DNA of 64,000 nt from Cavia porcellus (Eukaryota; Chordata; Mammalia; Rodentia; Caviidae): contig NW_026947547.1 of assembly GCF_034190915.1 (NCBI RefSeq), forward strand, positions 372,001-436,000. Direction: 5' to 3'. The notes below the pieces were generated by a model, which was not told the DNA's origin, searched no databases, and worked only from the letters and a program-made list of their open reading frames with translations. Numbering within the stretch: position 1 is the first letter of the stretch; every line of letters begins with the position of its first letter. The position numbers and the translations under genes were made by a program. Positions 12,430 through 23,400 of this stretch are shown piece after piece.

Positions 12430-13010
12430 AGGTTTAGTGATTGTTAGGGTTTGTTAGGTTTAGGGTTAGCATTAGGCTTAGGGTTAGGGTAAGGCTTAGT
12501 GTTAGGGTTACGGTTTGGGTTGGTTTTAGGTTTAGGGTTGGTTTACGGTAAATGTTAGGGTTAGGCTTAGGGTTCGAGTTAGGGTTAGGATGAGGGCTTA
12601 GGGTTAGTGTCAGGGTTAGGGTGAGCATCAAGTTCAGAGTCAGGGTTAGGGCTAGTGTTAGGGTTAGGTTTAGGGTTAGGTTTAGGGTTAGGATTGTGTT
12701 AGTATTAGGGATAGGGTTAGTGTTAGGGTTGGATTAAGGTTAGGGTTACGTTTGGGTTTTGTTTTGGGTTAAGTTATGGTTAGGGTTAGGGTTAAGGTTA
12801 GGGGTATGTTTAGAGTTAGTGTTAGGGTTAGGGTTTCATTAGTGTTTGTGTTATGGTTCGGGTTATGGTTATGGTTGGGGTTGGGCTTAGGGTTGTGATT
12901 GTGGTTGGCGATAGGTTTATGGCAAGGTTTAGGGATAGGGTTAGGGTTAGGGTACGGTTTAGATTTGGTTAGGGTTGGTTAGGGTAAGTGTTAGGCTTAG
13001 GTTTATGGGT
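12430..13010 (+). repeat. Truncated H fused to A, paralogous to about 47,960-48,540
   Basis: Module D is joined directly to the 'cagagtcaggg' part of H (near 12,630). H then jumps from 'gttggatta' to 'gttacgtttggg' and into A, omitting several hundred bases present in full H modules. The same abbreviated D-H-A path, including the 'gggttggatta' junction, occurs near 48,150-48,370. Shared breakpoints argue for duplication of one rearranged ancestor rather than two independent deletions. Confidence 0.6.
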
Positions 13011-13889
13011 AGGGTAGGGTTAGTGTTAGGGTTATTGTTAGGGCTGCGTTAGGGTTAGTGTTAGGGTTACAGTTAGGGTTAGGGTTAGGGTTAGATTAAC
13101 GTTTAGGGTTAGGGTTGGGTTTCAGGTTAGGGTTAGGGTTAGGCTTTTGTTTAGATTTAAGTTTAGGGTTAATTTAGTGGTGGTTTCGGTTGGTTAGGGT
13201 TAGGGTTATGGTTAGATTTAGGCGTATGGTAGGGTAAGGGTAGCTTTAGGGTTAGGGTACTCTTATCGTTATGGTTATGGTTATGGTTAGGGTTAGGGTT
13301 CGTGTTGGGTTAGGTTTAGGGTTAGGGTTAGGGTTGTGTTAGGGTTGCTGTTGGGGTTGTGGTTCAGGTTGGGGTTGGGGTTGGGTTTGGGTTTAATGAT
13401 AGGGTTATGTTTAGGGTTAGGTTTAGGGTTAGGGTAGGGTTAGGGTTAGGGATAGGTTTAGGGTTGGTTTGGGTAGGGTTTGCGGTTGTGTTTCGGTTTG
13501 GGGTTGGCGTTGGTGTTTGTGTTAGGGTAAGTGCTAGGGTTAGGGTTAGGGTTAGGGTTAGGTTTGGTTAGGGTTTGTTAGGCTTAGGGTTATGGTTAGG
13601 GTTAGCATTAGGCCTATGGTTAGTGTTAGGCTTAGGGTTAGGGTTACGGTTTGAGTTAGTGTTAGGGTTAGGGTTGGTTTAGGGTAAGGGTTAGGGTTAG
13701 GGTTAGGGTTAGAGTTAGGGTTAGGATTTGTGGTTAGGGTTAGGTTTAGGGTTGGGTTAGGGTTAGGCTTAGGGTCAGGGTTAGCATTAGGCTTAGGGCT
13801 AGGGTTAGTATTAGAGATAGGATTAGGTTTAATGTTAGTGTTAGGGTTAGGGTTGGGTTAGGTTTTATTGTTTGGGTTCAGATAGGATT

Positions 13890-14260
13890 AAGCTTTGGGT
13901 TAGGTTCAGGGTTAGGGTTCGGGTTAGCATTGGGTTAGGGTTAGGGTTAGGGTTAGGGTTAGGGTTAGGGATACTATTAGGGGTAGGGTTAGGTTAAATG
14001 TTAGAGGTACTCTGAGGGTTGGGTTTCGGCTATGGTTATGGTTAGGTTTAGAGTTAGGGTTAGGCTTTGGCTTAGGGTATGGGTCAGGGTTAGGGTTAGG
14101 GTTAGTGTTGAGTTATGGTTAGAGTTTAGGTTTAGGGTTATGGTTTAGGATTGGGTTAGGGTTAGGGTTAAGTTTAGGGTTAGGGATACTATTAGGGGTA
14201 GGGTTAGGTTAAATGTTAGATTTACTGTTTGGGTTGGGTTTGGGTTATGGTTATTGTTAG
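13890..14260 (+). repeat. Tandem pair of an E-tail plus 'gatactattagg' element
   Basis: The unusual word 'gatactattaggggtaggg' occurs at about 13,970 and 14,185, each time preceded by an E-module tail ('gctttgg' near 13,893 and 14,066) and followed by 'ttaaatgttaga'. The offset changes from about 173 to 215 because of an insertion in the second unit. Single copies occur near 17,151 and 56,608, so the element marks a subfamily of E-to-G junctions. Confidence 0.65.
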
Positions 14261-15926
14261 GGTTAGGGTTAGGGTTGGGATTAGAGTTAAGGTTGGTTTG
14301 GGTTAAAGTTAGGGTTAGGTTTATGGTCAGCATTAGGTTTAGGTGTTAGGGTTATGGTTAGTGTTTGTGTTAGGGTTAGGTATAGGGTTGTGTTCGGTTT
14401 CGGTTAGAGGTAGGTTTAGGGTTGGGTTAGGTTTAGAATTAGGGTTGGGTTAGGGTTAGGGTTAGGGTTAGGGTTAGCGTTAACCTTATGTTTGGCGTTT
14501 GGGTTAGGGTTAGATTAGGCTTAGGCTTAGAGTTAGGGTTAGGGTTATGTTTAGTGTTCGGTTAGGTGTTGGCTTAGAGTTAGTGTTAGGGTTAGGGTCA
14601 GTTTAAGGTTAGGGTTAGAGTTGGGGTTAGGCTTGAGTGGGTGTAAGGGTTAGGGTTATGGTTAAGGCTAGGGTTAGGGTTTGAGGGTTAGGGTTAGTTT
14701 TGGAGGGTTAGCATAAAATTTAGGGTTAGGGCGCGGGTTAGGTGAAGCATTGGTTTAGGGTTAGGGTTAAGTTAGGTTTAAGTTTAGGGTTAGGGTTAGG
14801 GTTAGGATTAGTGTTGGGTTAGAGTTAGGGTTAGGATTAGGTTTACGGTTAGGGTTAGGTTTAGGGTTCGATTTAGGCCTATGGTAGGGTAAGGGTAGCG
14901 TTAGGGTGAGGGTACTCTTATCGTTATGGTTATGGTTATGGTTAGGGTTAGAGTTCGTGTTGGGTTAGGTTTAGGGTTAGGGTTAGTGTTGGGTTAGGGT
15001 TGCTGTTGGGGTTGTGGTTCAGGTTGGGGTTGGGGTTTTGTTTGGGTTTATGGTTAGGGTTATGTTTAGGGTTAGGTTTAGGTTTAGGGTAGGGTTAGGG
15101 TTAGGGATAGGGTTAGTGTTGGGTTAGTGTTAGGGTTAGGGATAGGTTTAGGGTTGGTTTAGGTAGGGTTTGCGGTTGTGTTTCGGTTTGGGGTTGGCGT
15201 TGGGGTTTGGGATAGGGTAAGTGCTAGGGTTAGGGTTAGGGTTAGGGTAAGGTTTCGTTAGGGTTGGTTAGGCTTAGGGTTAGTGTTAGGGTTAGCATTA
15301 GGCTTAGGGTTATGGTTAGGCTTAGGGTTAGGCTTACGGTTTGGGTTAGTGTTAGGGTTAGTGTTGTGTTAGGGTAAGGGTTACGGTTAGGGTTGGGGTT
15401 AGAGTTAGTGTTAGGATTAGGGGTTAGGGTTAGGTTTAGGGTTCAGTTAGGGTTAGGGTTATGGTCAGGGTTAGCATTAGGCTTAGGGCTAGGTTTAGGA
15501 TTAGAGATAGGATTAGGTTTAGTGTTAGTGTTAGGGTTAGGGTTGGGTTAGGTTTTATTGTTTGGGTTAGGGATAGGGTTAGGATTTGGGTTTGGGTCAG
15601 GGTTAGGGTTAGGGTTAGTGTTGGGTTAGGGTTAGTGTTAGGGTTAGGGTTAGGGTGAGGATCAGGTTCAGAGTCAGGGTTAGGGCTAGTGTTAGAGTTA
15701 GGGTTAGGGTTAGGTTTAGGGTTAGGGTTGTGTTAGTGTTAGGGATAGGGTTAGTGTTAGGGTTGGGTTATGGTTAGGTTTAGGGTTAGTGTTATTGTGT
15801 TATGGTTAGGGTTATGGTTAGGTTTATGGTTGGGTTTGGGTTAGGGTTAGGGTTAGGTTTAGGGTTAGGGTTAGGGTTAGGGTTATGGTTATGTTTTGGG
15901 TTAGGGTTGGGTTAGGGTTAGTTTTA

Positions 15927-15944
15927 GAACTCCGGATGGGATAG
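15927..15944 (+). other. Non-telomeric word inside module H
   Basis: At this point other H modules read 'attagggttcgggttggg', but here the sequence is 'agaactccggatgggatag'-like, with several adjacent changes including two C pairs, rare on this strand. The paralogous site near 55,385 is also altered, to a 'gggatccggttgg' form. Clustered substitutions at one position in two related copies may reflect a real diverged allele or low base quality. Confidence 0.6.
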
Positions 15945-18044
15945 TTTTAGGGTTAGGGCTTGGGTTAGGGTTACGTTTGGGTTAGGTTTTCGGTTAGGTT
16001 ATGGTTAGGCTTAGGGTTAGGGTTAGGGTTTCATTAGTGTTAGTGTTATGGTTCGGGTTATGGTTAGGGTTGGGGTTTTGGTTAGGGTCGTGGTTGTGGT
16101 TGGCAATAGGTTTACGGCAAGGTTGAGGTATAGGGTTAGGGTTACGGTACGGTTTAGATTTGGTTAGGGTTGGTTAGGGATATGTTAGGCTTAGGTTTAT
16201 GGGTAGGGTAGGGTTAGTGTTAGGGTTCGGGTTAGGGTTGGGTTAGGTTTTGTGTTAGGGTTACACTTAGGGTTAGGGTTAGGGTTAGATTTACGTTTAG
16301 GGTTAGGGTTGGGTTTCAGGTTAGGGTTAGGGTTAGGCTTTTGCTTAGATTTAAGTTTAGGGTTATTTTAGTGTTGGTTTCGGTTGGTTAGGGTTAGGGT
16401 TAGGCTTAGGCTTAGGCTTAGGTTTAGAGTTAGTGTTATATTTAGAGTTAGGTTTAGTGTCAAGGTTGTGTTACGTTTAGGGTTAGAGTTAGTGTTAGGT
16501 TTAGGCCTATGGGAGTGTAAAGGTAGCGTTAGGGTTAGGGTACTCTTATCGTTAGTGTTATGGTTATGGTTTGGGTTCGTGTTGTGTTAGGTTTAGGGTT
16601 AGGGTTAGTGTTTTATTAGGGTTGCTGTTGGGGTTGTGGTTCAGGTTGGGGTTGGGGTTGGGTTTGGGTTTAATGACAGGGTTATGTTTAGGGTTAGGGT
16701 AGGGTTTGGGTGAGGGATAGGTTTAGGGTTGGGTTAGTGTTAGGGTTAGGGATAGGTTTAGGGTTGGGTTAGGGTAGGGTTTGCGGTGGTGTTTCTGTTT
16801 GTGTTTGGCGTTTGGGTTTGTGTTAGGGTAAGTGCTAGGGTTAGGGTTAGGGTTAGGGTTAGGGTTAGGGTTAGATTTAGGGTTAGGGTTAGGGTTAGGG
16901 TTAGGGTTAGGATTAGGGGTTAGGGTTAGGTTTAGGGTTGGGTTAGGGTTAGGGTTAGGGTCAGGGTTAGCATTAGGCTTAGGGCTAGGGTTAGGTATAG
17001 AGATAGGATTAGGTTTAGTGTTAGTGTTAGGGTTAGGGTTGGGTTAGGTTTTATTGTTTGGGTTAGGGATAGGATTAGGCTTTGGGTTAGGGTCAGGGTT
17101 AGGGTTAGGGTTAGCGTTGGGTTAGGGTTAGGGTTAGGGTTAGGGTTAGGGATACTATTAGGGATAAGGTTAGGTTAAATGTTAGAGGTACTGTTAGGGT
17201 TGGGTTTGGGTTATGGTTATGTTTAGGGTTAGGGTTAGGGTTGGGATTAGAGTTAAGGTTGGTTTGGGTTAAGTTTAGGGTTAGGTTTATGGTCAGCATT
17301 AGGTTTAGGTGTTAGGGTTATGGTTAGTGTTTGTGTTAGGGTTAGGTATAGGGTTGGGTTCGGTTTCGGGTTAGAGTTAGGTTTAGGGTTGGGTTAGGTT
17401 TTGAATTAGGGTTGGGTTAGGGTTAAGGTTAGGGTTAGCGTTAAGATTAGGTTTATTGTTTGGGTTAGTGTTAGATTAGGCTTAGGCTTAGAGTTAGGGT
17501 TAGGGTTACGTTTAGTGTTCAGTTAGGTGTTTGCTTAGAGTTAGTGTTAGGGCTAGGGTTAGTTTAAGGTTAGGGTTTGTTTAAGGTTAGGGTTAGAGTT
17601 GGGTTAGGCTTGAGTGGGTGTAAGGGTTATGGTTATGGTTATGGTTAGGGTTAGGATTGGAGGGTTAGGGTTAGTGCTGGAGGGTTAGGGTAAAATTTAG
17701 GGTTAGGGCTTGTGTTAGGTGTAGCGTTGGTTTAGGGTTAGGGTTAAGTTAGGTTTAAGTTTAGGGTTAGGGTTAGGGTTAGGATTAGTGTTGGGTTAGA
17801 GTTAGGGTTAGGATTTGGTTTACGGTTAGGATTAGGGTTAGGGGTTATGCTTATGGATAGGGTTAGGGTTAATTTTGGGTTAGGGTTAGGGTTACCCTTG
17901 GGGTTAGTGTTAGGGTGAGGATGAGGGTTAGGTTAGGGTTAGGATTGATTTAGAGTTAGGGTGAGTATTAGGGTTAGGGTCAGGGTGAGGATCAGGGTCA
18001 GAGTCAGGGTTAGGGCTAGTGTTATATTTAGGGTTAGGGTTAGG

Positions 18045-18080
18045 TTAGGGTTAGGGTTAGGGTTAGGGTTAGGGTTAGGG
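18045..18080 (+). repeat. Perfect TTAGGG run (6 units)
   Basis: Six uninterrupted hexamers follow the truncated H module and end at TTAACG. It is a candidate for telomere-protein binding and four-tract G-quadruplex formation, since four consecutive GGG tracts with TTA loops are the known human-type quadruplex. Confidence 0.85.
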
Positions 18081-20436
18081 TTAACGTTAGGGTTAGGGTT
18101 AGGTTTAGTGATGTTTAGTGTTGGTTAGGTTTAGGCTTAGCATTAGGCTTAGGGTTAGTGTAAGTCTTTGTGTTAGCGTTACGGTTTGGGTTAGTGTTAT
18201 TGTTAGCGTTGGTTTAGGGTAAGTGTTAGGGTTAGGGTTAGGTGTTAGGTTTAGAGTTAGGGTTAGGATTGGGTTAGGGTTAGGCTTAGGGTTAGTGTTA
18301 GGTTTAGTGTTGGTAGGTTTCGTTAGGTATAGGTTTAGGATTAGGGTTACAGTTAGGTTTAGATTAGGTTTCAGGTTAGGCTTAGGGTTAGGGTTATGGT
18401 TGGGATTAGAGTTAAGGTTGGTTCGGGTTAGTGTTAGGCTGAGGTTTATGGTCATCATTAGGTTTAGGTGTTAGGGTTAGTGTTAGTGTTTGGGTTAGGG
18501 TTAGGTATAGGGTTGGGTTCGGTTTCGGGTTATGGTTATGTTTAGGGTTGGGTTAGGTTTAGAATTAAGGTTGGGTTACGGTTAGGGTTAGTGTTAGCGT
18601 TAAGGTTAGGGTTAACTTTTGGGTTAGGGTTAGATTAGGGTTAGGCTTAGAGTTAGGGTTAGGGTTACGTTTATGTTGGATTAGGTGTAAGTTTAGAGTT
18701 AGTGTTACGGTTTTGGTTAGGGTTAGTTTAAGGTTAGGGTTAGAGTTGGAGTTAGGCTTTGGGTGGGGGTAAGGGTTAGGGTTAGTGTTAGGGCTTGGGT
18801 TAGGGTTAGGCTTAGGGTTTGAGGGTTAGGGTTAGTGTTGGAGGTTTAGGGTAAAATTTAGTGTTAGAGCTCAGGTTAGGTGTATTGTTCGGTTTAGGGT
18901 TAGGGTTAGGTTAGGTTTCGGTTCAGGGTTAGGGCTAGGGTTAGGATTAGTGTTGGGTTAGGGTTAGGGTTAGGGTTAGGGTTAGGGGTTAGGGTTACGT
19001 TTGGCTTAGGGTTAGGTTTAGGGTTAGGTTTGTGTTAGTAATAGGGATTGGGTTAGTGTTAGGGTTTGGTTAGGGTTAGGGTTATGTCTAGGCTTAGCGT
19101 AAGGGTTAGGGTTAGGGTTAGTGTTGGGTTATGGTTAGAGTTTCGGTTTAGCGCTAGGGTTTAGGGTTGGGTTAGGGATAGGTTTAGGGTTAGGGTTAGG
19201 TTTAGTTTTGGTTAGGGTTCGTTAGGGATAGGTTTAGGTTTAGGGTTACGGTTAGGTTTAGATTAGGGTTTGGGTTAGACTTAGGGTTACGTTTAGGTTT
19301 GGGATTAGAATTAAGGTAGGTTTGGGTTAAGGTTATGGTTAGGTTTATGGTCAGCATTAGGTTTAGGTTTTAGGGTTAGGGTTAGGGTTAGTGTTTGTGT
19401 TAGGGTTAGGTATAGGGTTGGGTTCGGTTTCGGGTTAGAGTTAGGTTTAGGGTTGTGTTAGGTTTAGAATTAGGGTTGGGTTAGGGTTAGGGTTAGGGTT
19501 AGGGTTAGCGTTAAGGTTAGGTTTAGCGTTTGGGTTAGTGTTAGATTAGGGTTAGGCTTAGAGTTAGGGTTAGGGTTACGTTTAGTGTTCGGTTAGGTGT
19601 TGGCTTAGAGTGAGTCTTAGTGTTAGCGTTAGTTTAAGGTTAGGGTTAAAGTTGGGGTTATGCTTGAGTGGGTGTAAGGGTTAGGGTTTGGGTTAGGGCT
19701 AGGGTTAGGGTTTGGGGTTAGGGTTAGTGTTGGAGGGTTAGGGTAAAACTTAGGGTTAGGGCTCGGGTAAGGTGTAGCGTTGGTTTAGGGTTAGGGTAAG
19801 GCTAGGTTTAGGTTTAAGGTTAGGGCTAGGGTTAGGATTAGTGCTAGGTTAGAGTTAGGGTTAGGGTTAGGTTTACGGTTAGGATTAGGGTTAGGGATTA
19901 TGCTTATGGATAGGGTTAAGGTTAGTTTTCGATTAGGGTTAGGGTTAGCCTTGGGGTTAGCGTTAGGGTGAGGGTGAGGGTTAGGTTAGGTTTAGGATTG
20001 GTTTAGAGTTAGCGTGAGGATTAGGTTTAGGGTTAGGGTGAGGATCAGGTTCAGCGTCAGCGTTAGGGCTAGTGTTAGAGTTAGGGTTAGGGTTAGGTTT
20101 AGGGTTAGGGTTGTGTTAGTGTTAGGGATAGGGTTAGTGTTAGCGTTGGGTTAGGGTTAGGGTTAGGATTAGGGTTAGGGTTAGTGTTATTGTGTTATGG
20201 TTAGGGTTATGGTTAGGTTTATGGTTGTCTTTGGGTTAGGTTTAGGGTTAGGGTTAGAGTTAGGGTTATGTTTTGGGTTAGGGCTGGGTCAGGGTTAGTA
20301 TTAGGGTTCGTGTTGGGTTAGTGTTAGGGTTAGGGCTTGGGTTAGGGTTTCGTTTGGGTTAGGTTTTGGGTTAGGTTATGGTTAGGGTTAGGGTTAAGGT
20401 TAGGGGTAGGGTTAGAGTTAGTGTTAGGGTTAGGGT

Positions 20437-23400
20437 TTCATTAGTGTTAGTGTTATGGTACGGGTTATGGTTAGGGTTGGGGATGGGGTTAGGGTCGTGG
20501 TTGTGGTAGGCGATAGGTTTACGGCAAGGTTTAGGGATAGGGTTGAGATTAGGGTACGGTTTAGATTTGGTTAGGGTTGGTTAGGGTAAGTGTTAGGCTT
20601 AGGTTTATGGGTAGGGTAGGGTTAGTGTTAGGGTTAGGGTTAGGGTTGGGTTAGGGTTAGTGTTAGGGTTACAGTTAGGGTTAGGGTTAGGGTTAGATAT
20701 ACGTTTAGGGTTAGGGTTGGGTTTCAAGTTAGGGTTAGGGTTAGGCTTTTGGTTAGATTTAAGTTTAGGGTTAATTTAGGATTGGTTTCGGTTGGTTAGT
20801 GTTAGGCTTAGGCTTAGGCTTAGGTTTAGAGTTAGGGTTACATTTAGAGTTAGGTTTAGTGTCAGGGTTGTGTTACGGTTAGGGTTAGGGTTAGGGTTAG
20901 TTTTAGGCCTATGGTAAGGTAAGGGTAGCGTTAGGCTTAGGGTACTCTTATCGTTAGGGTTATGGTTATGGTTAGGGTTAGGGTTCGTGTTGGGTTAGGT
21001 TTAGGTTTAGGGTTAGGGATGGGTTATGGTTGCTGTTGGGGTTGTGGTTCAGGTTGGGGTTGGGGTTGGGTTTGGGTTTAAGGTTAGGGTTAGGTTTAGG
21101 GTTAGGTTTAGGGTAGGGTTAGGATTAGGGATAGGGTTAGGGTTGGGTTAGTGTTAGGGTTAGGGATAGGTTTAGGGTTGGGTTAGGGTAGGGTTTGCGG
21201 TTGTGTTTCGGTTTGGGGTTGGCGTTGGGGTTTGGGTTAGGGTAAGGGCTAGGGTTAGGGTTTGGGTTAGGATTAGGTTTGGTTACGGTTGGTTAGGCTT
21301 AGTGTTAGGGTTAGGGTTAGCATTAGGCTTAGGGTTAGGGTAAGGCTTAGTGTTAGGATTACGATTTGGGTTAGTGTTAGTTTTAGTGTTGTGTTAGGGT
21401 AAGTGTTAGGGTTAGGGTTAGGGTTCGAGTTAGGGTTAGGATTAGGGGTTCGGTTTAGTGTTAGGGTTAGGGTTAGGGTTGGGTTAGGGTTATGTTAGGG
21501 TCAGGGTTAGCGTTAGGCTTAGAGCTAGGGTTAGGATTAGAGATAGGATTAGGTTTAGTGTTAGTGTTAGGGTTAGGGTTGGGTTAGGTTTTATTGTTTG
21601 GGTTAGGGTTAGGGTTAGGCTTTGGGTTAGGGTCAGGGTTAGGATTACGTTTAGCGTTGGGTTAGGGTTATGGTCAGGGTTAAGGTTAGTGTTAGGGTTA
21701 GCGTTAGGGTTCGAGTTAGGGTTAGGATAAGGTGTTAGGGTTAGGGTTAGGTTTAGGTTTAGGGTCAGGGTTACGGTTAGCGTTAGGGTTAGGTTTAGGG
21801 GTTAGGGTTAGGGTTAGGTTAGGGTTGGGTTAGCGTTAACCTTAGGGTTAGGGTTTGGTTTAGTGATGTTTAGGGTTGGTTAGGGTTAAGGTTAGCATTA
21901 GGTTTAGGTTTAGGTAAGGCTTAGGGTTAGGTTTACGTTTTGGGTTAGTGTTAGGGTTTGGGTTGTGTTAGGGTAAGTGTTAAGGTTAGGGTTAGGGTTA
22001 GGGTTAGGGTTTCGTTAGGGTTAGGGTTAGGGTCAGGGTTAGTGTTAAGCTTAGAGCTAGGGTTAGGATTAGAGATAGGATTAGTTTTAGTGTTAGTGTT
22101 AGGGTTAGGGTTGGGTTAGGTTTTATTGTTTGGGTTAGGGTTAGGGTTAGGCTTTGGGTTAGGGTTAGGGTTAGGGTTAGGGTTAGCGATTGTTTAGGGT
22201 TAGAGTCAGGGTTCGGGTTAGTGTTAGGGTTAGGATTTAGGCTTAGGGTTGGTTTCGGGTTAACCTTAGGTTTAGGGTAAGGTTAGTGATGGTTAAGGTT
22301 GGTTAGGTTTAGGGTTAGCATTAGTCTTAGGGTTAGGGTAAGGCTTAGGGTTAGGGTTACGGTTTGGGTTAGTGTTATGGTTAGGGTTGGGTTAGGGTAA
22401 GTGTTAGGGTTAGGATTAGGGGTCAGGGTTAGGGTGAGGGTTAGTGTTAGGGTTGGGTTTGGGTTAGGGTTAGGGTCAGGGTTAGCTTTAATCTTAGAGC
22501 TAGGGTTAGGAATAGAGATAGGATTAGGTTTAGTGATAGTGTTAGGGTTAGGGTTGGGTTAGGTTTTATTGTTTGGGTTAGGGTTAGGTTTAGGCTTTGG
22601 GTTAGGGTCATGGTTAGGATTAGGGTTAGCATTGGGTTAGGGTTAGGTTCAGGGTTAGGGTTAGTGTTAGGTTTAGGGTTAGGAGTTAGGGTTAGGTTTA
22701 GGGTTAGGGTTGGGTTAGGGTTAGCCTTAGGGTTAGGGTTAGGTTTAGTGATGGTTAGGGTTGGTTAGGGGTAGACTTAAGGTTAGGGTTACGATTACAT
22801 TTAGGTTTAGCTTAGGGTTAGGGTTAGGTTGAGGGTTAGGTTTAGGTTTAGGTTTAGTGTTAGAGTTTGTGTTAGGGTAGGAATAGAGTTAAGGTCGGGT
22901 TGGGTTAGAGATAGGGTTAAGTTTAAGGTTAGCATTAGGTTTAGGTGTTAGGGTTAGTGTTAGGGTTTGGGTTAGGGTTAGGTATAGATTTGGGTTAGGT
23001 TTGGTTAGGGTTAGGCTTAGCATAAGGGTTAGTGTTAGGTTTAGGTTTAGAGTTAGGGTGAGGGTTTAGGGTTGGGGTTAGGGTTAGGGTTAGTGTTAGG
23101 GTTAGTGTTAGGTGTTAGGTTTAGAGTTAGGGTTAGGGTTGGGTTAGGATTAGGCTTAGAGTTAGGGTTAGGTTTAGTGTTGGTTAGGGTTCTTTAGGGA
23201 TAGGGTTAGGGTTACAGTTAGGTTTAGATTAGGGTTCTGGTTAGGCTTAGGGTTAGGGTTATGGTTGGGATTAGAGTTAAGGTTGGTTTGGGTTAGGGTT
23301 AGGGTTAGGTTTATGGTCATCATTAGGTTTAGGTGTTAGGGTTAGGGTTAGTGTTTGGGTTAGGGTTAAGTATAGCTTAGGGATCGGTTTCGGGTTAGGG

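Larger units (their letters stand above)
10092..13960 (+). repeat. Left mosaic: A-B-C-D, then shuffled D/E/B/C/H/A fragments
   Basis: A to C run in order from 10,092 to about 10,930. After that, D, a B fragment (TTAGGC triplets near 11,685), C (near 11,871), D, E (near 12,198), D, a short H (near 12,630), A (12,835), an internally deleted B, C (near 13,482), D and E follow each other. Several module junctions here do not occur in the canonical unit, so this is the most rearranged part of the left mosaic. No gene is present. Confidence 0.7.
14750..20030 (+). repeat. Paralogous block 1 (partner 54,230-60,210)
   Basis: This 5.3 kb block matches 54,230-60,210 in module order and private variants. 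Examples are the H-to-B fusion near 14,860, 'gcattaggcttagggct' in E, the 'gatactatta' element near 17,151, 'gttacccttgggg' near 17,891 and the 'taaggctaggttt' word near 19,797. The offset is near 39.47 kb at the left. It steps to about 40.2 kb after 18,238, because about 0.7 kb of D-E-F present in the partner (about 57,770-58,465) is missing here. The block ends next to the start of the regular array. Confidence 0.75.

Noticed and set aside
18105..18458. 117-codon - strand frame rich in Asn-Pro and Leu-Thr, superficially like NANP-type surface-protein repeats
   Set aside because: CTA ACC and AAC CCT read as LT and NP on the C-rich strand. The frame spans a module junction and overlaps an equally open + strand frame (18,223-18,474), as expected of repeat DNA and not of a gene.
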